DNA from: Kitasatospora phosalacinea
Lineage (GTDB): Bacteria > Actinomycetota > Actinomycetes > Streptomycetales > Streptomycetaceae
Length of the DNA stretch: 64,000 bases
Reading direction: 5' to 3'
Assembly (NCBI RefSeq): GCF_000717185.1
Contig: NZ_JNYE01000028.1
Location: 3,825-67,824, forward strand
This document shows, one piece after another, positions 57,203-64,000 of the stretch. Numbering within the stretch: position 1 is the stretch's first letter; each line of letters starts with the position of its first letter. A program made the position numbers and the translations under genes. A model generated the notes under the pieces. That model saw only the letters and a program-made list of their open reading frames with translations. It searched no databases and was not told the DNA's origin.

Positions 57203-57307
57203 GGGTGAACGAACCCTGGGCCACCACGGGCACCCGAGGGTTCGTTCACCCCTGAACGAACCTTCGGGTGTTCGACGGGGTGAGGGCTTGTTCAGGGTGA
57301 ACGAACG
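57203..57307. promoter_or_regulatory. Operator cluster upstream of the XRE gene
   Basis: GGGTGAACGAACCCT (57203-57217) has its exact complement at 57237-57251. GTGAACGAAC recurs at 57297-57306, with a half-site near 57252. The sites lie 25-130 bp before the XRE start, so autoregulation is likely. Confidence 0.75.
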
Positions 57308-57332
57308 CCCCGACAGCGGGTAGGACCAGGGT

Positions 57333-57899
57333 ATGAGCGAGACCAGCTACGGCTTCGACGCGGCCAGGCTCCGCGCCGCCCGCAGCGCCGCGGGCACCTC
57401 GGTGGCCCGGATCGCCAAGGCGGCCGGGGTGAGCGAGCGCGCGGTGTCCTTCTACCTCGCCGGCACCCGCGCCCCGCGCCCTGCGATCCTGCCCCGCCTG
57501 GCCGCCGCCGTCCATGCCACCCCGGCCGACCTGTGCGCCGTCGAGCACGAGACGCTCGCGCACCTGCGGATCTACACCGGCCGCACCCGCGCCCAGATGG
57601 CCCGCACCCTCGGCATGGCCGAGGAGACCTACCGGCACCTGGAGACCACCGGCGAGCGCGGCCGACTCGCCCGCTCCCGCTACGACGACCGCGAAGAGCG
57701 CTGGATCCCCTGGCAGGAATGGGCCGCACCCCTGTTTGCCGCCACGGCGCAGCGCCTGGACGCCGCTGAACAGCACACCCGCGAACAGCACCGCGCCGAG
57801 CGGGAGCGCCGCTGGCAGCACCTGCAGCAGACCGCCCCCGACTTCGCTGCCCGCATCGAGGAGCTCGGCCGCATCGGACGGGCCCTGCGGGAGCGGTGA
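57333..57899 (+). CDS. XRE-family transcriptional regulator, 188 aa
   Basis: ATG 57333. HTH at residues about 10-45 (LRAARSAAGTSVARIAKAAG, VSERAVSFYLAGTR) and a second HTH-like segment (YTGRTRAQMARTLGMAEETY) near 88-110. The C-terminal 60 residues are a charged helix. It probably binds the repeated GTGAACGAAC sites upstream. Confidence 0.88.
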   Translation: MSETSYGFDAARLRAARSAAGTSVARIAKAAGVSERAVSFYLAGTRAPRPAILPRLAAAVHATPADLCAVEHETLAHLRIYTGRTRAQMARTLGMAEETYRHLETTGERGRLARSRYDDREERWIPWQEWAAPLFAATAQRLDAAEQHTREQHRAERERRWQHLQQTAPDFAARIEELGRIGRALRER

Positions 57900-58064
57900 C
57901 CCGGCCAGCCGGCTACTCCCCTTTCAAGAAGACGGCCGGCTGCACCACCGGCCGCCCGCGCCCTACCACCCCGCCCCGGCACGGCACAGGAGATCGGCCG
58001 CCAACCGGTGCCGTTCGAGGGATTCCCGCCGACTCGCGCCCGCGCCTGCCGCCGGGCTGCGAGC

Positions 58065-58730
58065 ATGGCCGCCATGACGGACATGCGACTCGATGCCCCC
58101 GAACTCCCCGCACTGATCGCCATCCAGCAGCGCACCGGCCTGGCCGACGAGATGTGGCGCGAGATCGCCCCGCTGCTCGCCGAAGAAGGCATCACCGAAG
58201 ACACCGACCCGACCGACCTGCCCACCTTGCAGGCCGCCCTGGACCGCGCCGTCGCCCGCTACAACACCTCGCTGTTCACCCCCACCGGCGCCGCCCGCGG
58301 CCGCGCCGCCGAACTGCTGCGCCAGGTCGTCGCCTCCGTCGCGGCCGACGAGACCGCGCACGCCGCCCGGCTGATCGACTCCCTCGGTCCCGATCCCACC
58401 GCCGAGCAGCCGGTCACCACCTCGCACGCCGCAGGGCTGGCCATGCTCCTGCTCGACGCCTGGTCCACCGGCCCCGCGGGCGTCCCGGCCGGGCTGCTCG
58501 CGGCCACAGCCCTGCCCGCCGGCCACTGGCGGGGCGAACGCGCCGCCACCGACATCCTCGCCCTCGCCCGCAAAGGCCGCGCCCACCGCTCAACCCAGAA
58601 GCTCATCGTCCAGCACGGCGGCTACCACGTCACCGACGGAGCCGCGCTCGCCCTGGCCGCCGCCGTCCTCACCTGGGCCCAACGCACCAGCACCCCGCCC
58701 GCCGACATCGCCCAGGCGCAGATCGGCTGA
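58065..58730 (+). CDS. Hypothetical protein, 221 aa
   Basis: ATG 58065 or 58074. Mostly helical (AALDRAVARYNTSLFTPTGA, LLRQVVASVAADETAHAARL) with an Ala-rich C-terminus. No membrane segment of full length. Unknown family. Confidence 0.7.
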   Translation: MAAMTDMRLDAPELPALIAIQQRTGLADEMWREIAPLLAEEGITEDTDPTDLPTLQAALDRAVARYNTSLFTPTGAARGRAAELLRQVVASVAADETAHAARLIDSLGPDPTAEQPVTTSHAAGLAMLLLDAWSTGPAGVPAGLLAATALPAGHWRGERAATDILALARKGRAHRSTQKLIVQHGGYHVTDGAALALAAAVLTWAQRTSTPPADIAQAQIG

Positions 58731-58796
58731 CCGGCCACCTGCCCTGCGCCCAACGCGAGGACCACCCACCCACATCCGACGAGGGGGAACCACCAG

Positions 58797-59570
58797 GTGA
58801 ACGCCATCACCGAGGCCCTGTACCCGCTGCACGAACTCGCCATCGACCTGGCGGCCGAGGACATCGAGAACGGGGCCAGCCAGTCCAGCGATTTCGAGAG
58901 CTTCGGCGCGGTCCGCTTCAACCTGCTCGAAGCCCACCAGCACCTGCGCCGTGCCCAGGCGCAGGGGGTGCAGCCCGGCTACCACGGCGACGCCGAGCTG
59001 CGCCTGGCCCAGCAGGAGGCCCAGGACACCGTCACGCTCGCCGAACTGATCCGCGACTTCAACGAGGTGACACGCCTTCGGCTGCGCATGATCGCCTCCG
59101 GCAGCCTGGACCTCCCGCAGAGCGAAGCCGGGGCCCTGGACGCGGCCGCCACGGCGATCAACATCCTGGTCCGCGACATCCTGTGCTACCTCGGCCTCGA
59201 AGTCACCGGCGTCACCGGCGGGAGCGACGGCAGCTACCCGGCCGGGGAGATGCTCCGCAACGCCCAGGCGGCTCTGGCACCCCTGGTGGACCGCCCCCGC
59301 GCCCTGGCAGCGAGCGCCGCATCGCTGGAAGGCTGGCGCCAGGACCTGACCGTCGCGCACCGCGCCCTGACCCGGCCGCACAAGCCCGCCGGCTACGACA
59401 CCTCCGTGCACGTCCGGGCCTGGATCCTGGAGAACCAGGGCAACGCCCGCGCCCCGCTGACCCAGGGGCGGATCGCCGCCGGAGCCGAAGTCCAGAGCTG
59501 GGAGGTCAGCCGGGACCTGGGCAAGCTCAGCGCCACCTACTCCCCCGAGATCGGCTGGCACATCGGCTGA
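58797..59570 (+). CDS. Hypothetical protein, 257 aa
   Basis: GTG 58797. Helical protein (EALYPLHELAIDLAAEDIEN, LAELIRDFNEVTRLRLRMIA), then a middle repeating Ala/Leu helices and a C-terminal part with Trp residues. Follows the 58065 gene by 66 bp in the same orientation. Unknown family. Confidence 0.75.
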   Translation: MNAITEALYPLHELAIDLAAEDIENGASQSSDFESFGAVRFNLLEAHQHLRRAQAQGVQPGYHGDAELRLAQQEAQDTVTLAELIRDFNEVTRLRLRMIASGSLDLPQSEAGALDAAATAINILVRDILCYLGLEVTGVTGGSDGSYPAGEMLRNAQAALAPLVDRPRALAASAASLEGWRQDLTVAHRALTRPHKPAGYDTSVHVRAWILENQGNARAPLTQGRIAAGAEVQSWEVSRDLGKLSATYSPEIGWHIG

Positions 59571-59649
59571 TGACCAGCAAGCAGGCCCGGTACGAAGGCA
59601 GCCGCCGCGAAGCGGCGGACTGCGACGTGCGCCCCAGCACCAACACGGC

Positions 59650-60381
59650 TCAGAAGATCGGGTCGGGGCCGCCCGGGGCGATGAACCTCGCGCCCACGTT
59701 GTCGTTCGGGTTGAGGTAGACCAGCGCGGTGAACCACGCCTCCGCCGCCTTCGCATCGCGGCGGCGCAGCAGGTCCGCGTACGCGAACAGCACGCGGTGC
59801 GCGGGCCGGTTGTCGAGCTCGCTGTAGAGCAGCACGTCGGTAAACGGGAACGGCAGAGACTGCTGGAGCACGCACACCCCGGCCCGCGCCCACTCCAGCG
59901 CCGCGTCCAGGTCCTCCGGGTCGACGTCGCCCAGGCCGTCCTCGTCGTCCCCGAAGCCGTCGTCCTCGCGCAGGCCCGCCAGCGCGTAGGCGATCGTGGC
60001 GTAGGCGTCCAGGTCCCGCGGGTGCAGCACCCGGTCCCCGATCGTCACCGCGCCCTGCTCGTAGGCCGCGTCGTACGCCTCGCTGCTCTCCTCGTCCGGG
60101 CTCCAGACCCGCTCCATCCGCCAGGACTGACGAGGCGGCAGCTTCGCGATCCGCCGCTCCAGCTTGGAGAGCTTGTCGCCGGCCGCCTTCCGGTCGGCGT
60201 AGAACTCGGCGGAGTCGAACTCGTTGTACTCCGGGTCCTGGATCCAGGCCAGCAGCGGCCGGTCCAGCGCGGCCAGCGCCTCGGCCGCCAGGCCGACGGG
60301 CGCCAGCCACGGCATCGTGCCCTCCAGGCTCGCCGCCACGCTCTTCGGGTCCTGGCCCACGCTCATCTCGGTCATCACCAT
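59650..60381 (-). CDS. TPR-like hypothetical protein, 243 aa
   Basis: ATG 60381 is used, though ATG 60375 is equally possible. After an N-terminal helix the chain is acidic (DDGFGDDEDGLGDVDPEDLD) and ends in TPR-like helices (LEWARAGVCVLQQSLPFPF, HRVLFAYADLLRRRDAKAAE, AWFTALVYLNPNDNVGARFI). It may bind a partner protein. Confidence 0.75.
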   Translation of the reverse strand: MVMTEMSVGQDPKSVAASLEGTMPWLAPVGLAAEALAALDRPLLAWIQDPEYNEFDSAEFYADRKAAGDKLSKLERRIAKLPPRQSWRMERVWSPDEESSEAYDAAYEQGAVTIGDRVLHPRDLDAYATIAYALAGLREDDGFGDDEDGLGDVDPEDLDAALEWARAGVCVLQQSLPFPFTDVLLYSELDNRPAHRVLFAYADLLRRRDAKAAEAWFTALVYLNPNDNVGARFIAPGGPDPIF

Positions 60382-60519
60382 GCCGCCAGTCTCCCGAGCC
60401 CCGGCACGGCGGGTACCGGGAACGGGCGGATCTCGGCGAACTCCTGCGGGCGAGCGCCTCCCTGTGCTTCCGCGAGCCCAGGGGCGTGTCCAGGCCCGCG
60501 GGCGGGTCGTTGGACTGCT

Positions 60520-60783
60520 GTGCCACAGCGACCCAGCGAACCGCCCTACTCGGCCCTGTACGCCCTCTTCCGCGACTCCCAGGTAGTCAACCGGGAGAGC
60601 TTCACCATCGCCACCGTCGACCCGGAGACCGGCGCCCGCACCGGCTCGGTCCGGGGCGAGGAGTTCGCCCACCAGATCCTGGAGATGCTCGACCTGTGCG
60701 GCGTGCAGGACGGCACCTGCCCTCGAGAGCCCTGCATCGAGCGCTTCCAGGCCCACCAGGCCGACGACGGCGACGACTGGTAG
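60520..60783 (+). CDS. Hypothetical protein, 87 aa, with Cys pair
   Basis: GTG 60520. Beta-rich N-terminus (YSALYALFRDSQVVNRESFT) and a C-terminal LCGVQDGTCPREPCIERF Cys cluster that may bind metal or form a disulphide. It diverges from the 59650 gene. Confidence 0.65.
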   Translation: MPQRPSEPPYSALYALFRDSQVVNRESFTIATVDPETGARTGSVRGEEFAHQILEMLDLCGVQDGTCPREPCIERFQAHQADDGDDW

Positions 60784-60809
60784 CCGGCCCCGCCCCGCAC
60801 CACGCACAA

Positions 60810-60839
60810 GAGGCCGCCACCCCGCAGGGTGACGGCCTC
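60810..60839. terminator. Hairpin between convergent genes
   Basis: GAGGCCGCCACCC (60810-60822) pairs with GGGTGACGGCCTC (60827-60839) with one mismatch and a 4-base loop. It separates the 60520 gene from the TtrA-like helicase gene. Confidence 0.75.
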
Positions 60840-60870
60840 CAGCCCTTCCACGACGCCCCGGCGGCCCGGC

Positions 60871-63411
60871 CTACCAGGCCACGCCCAGCGCCTCCAACTG
60901 CCCGAGCTGCTCCGCGCTCAGCTTGTCCCGGCGGGCCTTCTGGTTGTTGACCCAGGTGCCCAGCGACAGCCCCTCCTCGGTCTTGTGGGTGCGCGGCACC
61001 CGGGCGTGGCCCTCACGCTCCACGAAAGCCGCCAGCGCCGCCAGCCCGGCGGCGAACCGGTCGGTGCGCGACACCTTCGGCTTCGCCGCGGCCGCCGCCC
61101 GCGCCGCCGCCAGCTCCTGGTCCTCCTCGATGCCGAGCGCCGCCAGCAGGTCCTGCTGCTCCTGGTCGAGCTCGGCGAAGCCGGACCGCTGCGCCCGCAC
61201 CCACCGCCCCAGCGGCTCGCCCTCGAACTCCCTCTCCACCGAAAGGCCGGCCCAGTCGACCCGGCCGTCCGACTCCAGCCACCACTGCCGCGCGGTCGCG
61301 TACGAGCGCTGCCAGGTGACCGGCCAGCGCGGGCACCACCACGGGTCGATCTCCTCCAGCGCCGCCTTGCGCTCGGGGGCCAGCGCCCCCGGCTCGCCCT
61401 CGGGGACCTCGGCCGCGGCCCGAAGGCCGGCCAGCCAGCCGCCGATCGCGTACCCGCCGATCGACGCCCGCGCCGGTGCGGCCAGCGAGCCGCCGTGCTC
61501 CTTCGCCCACAGCCGCGCCCAGTCCAGCCCGGTGTCGAAGCGCGCGTCGGAGACGGACCAGATCATGTCCAGGTCGTCCAACATCTTGACGCGGTGTCGC
61601 GCCAGTTCGCCGTTCGCGAATTCAACCCGGCGCTGCGTGAGCCATTCACCGAGCCGGAAGACTCCGTTCTCGCCGACCCGCGCGGAATACGGCACGTCGA
61701 GATTCCCGTTCTCCGCGTGCCACCGCCGCGCGTGCCCCAGGCCCTCGCGCCAGAGCTGGTTCTCACCCGTCAGCACCCGCGCCTGGATGAACAGCGCCAG
61801 CACGTCCTCGTCGACCTTGCTCTGGAACCGCACCGGCAGCGAGAACCCGCCCGCCGCCGACCCGTCGCCCTCACCCTCACCCGGTGCCATCTGCGCCTCA
61901 GCGCTGCGCCCGGTGGTCCGCTTGCCGGACTTCTGGGGCACGGCCAGGGCCTCGACCACCCGGGCGTCGTGCGACCGGATGGCACTGAGGATCTTGACCA
62001 GCGGGCCGTAGGAGTCCGATTCGAGAATGTCCCCGGGCTCCTCACCCGGCTTGAGGAAAACCGGTACGATCAGGCTCGCGGTCTTTCCCTCGTTCGGCTT
62101 GATCCGCAGCGCCCGGCCGATCGCCTGGACGATATCGACCATGCTGCCCCTGCCCTGGAGCATCACCGCGTCTGCATTCGGGATATCGACCCCTTCGCCG
62201 ACGACCTTGCAATTCGACAGCACGGCGTGCGCCAGTCCCTCGTCCTCCTCGGCCGTTCCGAAGTCGCCGATGGTCTCCTTGCGGAAATCCACCTCGTGCT
62301 CACCGGAAAGCCACTGCGCCCAAAACTCCTCCGGATACTTGGCCGGGTTTTCGGTGTGCAGCCGGTCCACGGTCTGGTTCAGCGTCTCGGAGAAATAGCG
62401 GGCCTCGATCGTGCGGTTGTGGAAGGTGATGGTGCGCCGCAGCTTCCGCTCCACGATCACCTTCACCAGGGCGGCCTGGATCGCGGCGATCTGCTCGGCC
62501 GGCACCAGGTCCTCCTCGCCGTTCTCGTCCTCGCCGACGCCCGGTCCCCACGGCACCGGCTGGCGCTTGGCTGCCGCCGGGTCCGCGCCCGGGTCGCGCA
62601 GCTCCAGCACGACCACCTCGAACGGGGCCAACAGCTTGCGGTCGATGGCCTCCGCCAGGCCCAGGGAGACCACCTGCGGCCCGTAGATGCTCTGGTCGTC
62701 CATGGAGCACGCCATCTCCTCCGGGAGCGGCTGATCGGCCCCCTCGCGCCGCCGAACCCCCGGCTTCGGCGGGGCCCACACGCGCGGCGTCGCCGTCATG
62801 TAGCACCTGCGGAGGGCCGGGATCGCGCCGTTGTCGTGGACCACGGCCCAGGACTTCTCGATGTGTCCGGAGGAGCGGTGCGCCTCGTCGCAGACCATCA
62901 GGTCCAGCGGGGGCAGCAGCCGGCCCCGATCGGCGGCGTACTCGTAGGCGTCCTCGACCGCGCCCACCGAGGCGTAGGTGGCGAACAGGGTCAGCGGCTG
63001 CCGACGGCGGTTGGCCGAGGCGATCCACTCCGCGATCTGCCGCCCGCTGGTGCTCGCCATCACGCTCAGCGGCAGCTCCCGGCGGACCAGCGAGCACACC
63101 GCGTGCATCTCCCCGGCCCGGCCGCCACGCCGCCACTCGCCCATCATCTGCAGCAGCAGGTCCAGCGTGGGCACCACGACCAGGACCACGCCGCGGGGCG
63201 CCAGCTTCTGGCCGGCCGCAGCACCCACGTACGTCTTGCCCGAGCCGGTGGCCATCTGCGCGGTCACCCGCAGCCCGTTCGGCGCGCTCTGCCCCGGACG
63301 GAGCGTCAGGCCCCGCACGATCGCCTCCAGCGCCTCCACCTGGTGCGCGAACAGCCGCACCTCCCCGGGCTCCTGTGGCAGGTCCGGTACCTGGAAAGTC
63401 TCCACGCTCAC
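60871..63411 (-). CDS. ttrA: TtrA-like terminal helicase (DEAD/DEAH superfamily 2)
   Basis: 846 aa from GTG 63411, where GGGGAG precedes by nine bases; an upstream ATG at 63489 lacks a good site. Motor motifs: Walker A ATGSGKT (54-60), DEAH near 172, the SAT-like YMTATPR motif, and motif VI QAIGRALR. The C-terminal third has three helicase-associated repeats with paired Trp (LGEWLTQRR, IGGWLAGLR, LGRWVRAQR, LGTWVNNQK). This layout, the orientation toward the interior and the position next to the end match TtrA, a helicase-like gene found at the ends of linear Streptomyces replicons and implicated in transfer. Confidence 0.85.
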   Translation of the reverse strand: MSVETFQVPDLPQEPGEVRLFAHQVEALEAIVRGLTLRPGQSAPNGLRVTAQMATGSGKTYVGAAAGQKLAPRGVVLVVVPTLDLLLQMMGEWRRGGRAGEMHAVCSLVRRELPLSVMASTSGRQIAEWIASANRRRQPLTLFATYASVGAVEDAYEYAADRGRLLPPLDLMVCDEAHRSSGHIEKSWAVVHDNGAIPALRRCYMTATPRVWAPPKPGVRRREGADQPLPEEMACSMDDQSIYGPQVVSLGLAEAIDRKLLAPFEVVVLELRDPGADPAAAKRQPVPWGPGVGEDENGEEDLVPAEQIAAIQAALVKVIVERKLRRTITFHNRTIEARYFSETLNQTVDRLHTENPAKYPEEFWAQWLSGEHEVDFRKETIGDFGTAEEDEGLAHAVLSNCKVVGEGVDIPNADAVMLQGRGSMVDIVQAIGRALRIKPNEGKTASLIVPVFLKPGEEPGDILESDSYGPLVKILSAIRSHDARVVEALAVPQKSGKRTTGRSAEAQMAPGEGEGDGSAAGGFSLPVRFQSKVDEDVLALFIQARVLTGENQLWREGLGHARRWHAENGNLDVPYSARVGENGVFRLGEWLTQRRVEFANGELARHRVKMLDDLDMIWSVSDARFDTGLDWARLWAKEHGGSLAAPARASIGGYAIGGWLAGLRAAAEVPEGEPGALAPERKAALEEIDPWWCPRWPVTWQRSYATARQWWLESDGRVDWAGLSVEREFEGEPLGRWVRAQRSGFAELDQEQQDLLAALGIEEDQELAAARAAAAAKPKVSRTDRFAAGLAALAAFVEREGHARVPRTHKTEEGLSLGTWVNNQKARRDKLSAEQLGQLEALGVAW

Positions 63412-63861
63412 AGAAAGGTTCTCCCCTCGAATTCCCCAGGCCGGACCCGGGATCTGACAGGAACTACAGACGATGCTCTGTTGATACATTCACCGGCCGG
63501 GCCGAGAGGCGGCGACGGACGGAATCCGGGCCCACATCTGACCCACTTTCAGAACTCTAGCAGTGCGGCCCGACAAAATCCGGGGAATCCCGAAACTGCC
63601 CGGTCCGGACCCTCGATCCGGCAGGTTCCTCCGACAGTCACCTACTGATACACTCGTCTCGTTGCCCACCCTCCCAGGGTAGCGCACCCCGTCCCCGCCG
63701 GAGCCGAAACACTGGTCTGGACCACGGTCTAGACCACTCAAGTGGGAGCATCGCCGACCCGCACGCACCCCCGACGCCCACCCCTCCCCCCTAGTCAGCC
63801 TATTGTGAGGTGAATCAAACACGCAGGTCAGCGAGTTGATCGAGCCTCAACCGCCGGGGCC
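63412..63861. promoter_or_regulatory. Noncoding terminal region upstream of the helicase gene
   Basis: About 450 bases with no gene. It contains a few AT-richer words (TTGATACATTC near 63480, CTGATACACTC near 63645) that could be promoters of the helicase gene, and GTCTGGACCACGGTCTAGAC-like half-sites near 63715. No coding frame is convincing. Confidence 0.5.
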
Positions 63862-64000
63862 GTCGGAGCGAAGCGGAGCGGCCTGCCCGAGCGCGGAGCG
63901 CCGGGCCCCCCGGGCGGAGCCCGGGGGCGGACACGCGGAGCGGGTCCGCCGGCCCCCAGGATGGGGGCCGCGCACGAAGGGCCGAAGGCCCGTAGGGACC
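63862..64000. repeat. Telomere-like cluster of GNA-loop hairpins
   Basis: Successive palindromes reach the window edge: GCGAAGC (63868-63874), GCGC-GGA-GCGC (63891-63901), a 9-bp stem around GGA (63907-63927), a 7-bp arm pair with an inner CGC-GGA-GCG (63926-63950), GGCCCCC/GGGGGCC (63951-63969) and GGGCC-GAA-GGCCC (63979-63991). GCGGAGC occurs repeatedly. Runs of GNA-loop hairpins on the 3' strand are the signature of Streptomyces telomeres. Whether base 64000 is the physical end cannot be told here. Confidence 0.75.

Overview
The window is about 64 kb of very GC-rich actinobacterial DNA with strongly third-position-GC-biased genes. It most likely comes from a large LINEAR plasmid, or the arm of a linear replicon, of Streptomyces or a close relative such as Kitasatospora. 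The main evidence is a tap-tpg pair (telomere-associated protein and terminal protein), a TtrA-like helicase reading away from the right edge, and a run of short GNA-loop hairpins that continues to the last bases, as at Streptomyces telomeres. No function was checked by database search. All calls come from reading the sequence and from recall of the families.

Layout. 0-3.5 kb: a repeat-dense noncoding block (ACCTTGGTGG iterons), two small genes, and two transposase-less mobile cassettes, each with 5-bp target duplications, inserted into the end of one small gene; one cassette carries a SUKH-family gene. 3.5-9.4 kb (minus): small unknown genes, then tpg and tap. 9.8-12.9 kb (minus): a replication module of a DnaB-type helicase and a Rep protein whose gene contains an iteron array, an arrangement known from pSLA2-type linear plasmids. 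13.3-16.4 kb (minus): a tightly coupled three-gene operon of unknown role (HTH-kinase, kinase-HAD fusion, NAD(P)-dependent dehydrogenase). 16.6-28.8 kb: a short GntR regulator diverging from a long plus-strand transfer region of very small coupled ORFs, membrane proteins, an FtsK/TraB-like DNA translocase and a DUF2637/SpdB-like protein, with two repeat clusters that are candidate cis-acting transfer loci. 28.9-34.5 kb (plus): a polynucleotide-kinase-like protein, a plasmid-borne DNA polymerase sliding clamp (DnaN), an OB-fold-like protein, a HAD phosphatase and an orphan Pycsar-effector-like membrane protein. 34.5-36.6 kb (minus): parA-parB with a 48-bp palindromic parS-like site upstream and two further copies inside parB.

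36.6-48.4 kb is an accessory region: NUDIX hydrolase, CoiA-like nuclease, a large HTH protein, a STAND NTPase, an AlbA_2/Schlafen-type protein, and an antitoxin-PIN-double zeta kinase cassette with a palindromic operator. 48-60.8 kb is a looser array of small genes (membrane protein, unusual sigma factor, DUF4429-SHOCT protein, PIN protein, XRE regulator and unknowns) interspersed with duplicated gene fragments, terminators and dispersed repeats. 60.9-63.4 kb (minus) is the TtrA-like helicase, followed by about 590 bp of noncoding DNA ending in the telomere-like hairpin cluster.

Together the genes suggest a self-transmissible linear plasmid that supplies its own initiation (Rep/DnaB), clamp (DnaN), end patching (Tap/Tpg), partition (ParAB-parS) and transfer (TraB-like, Spd-like, TtrA) functions. 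It also carries toxin-antitoxin and defence-like cargo.
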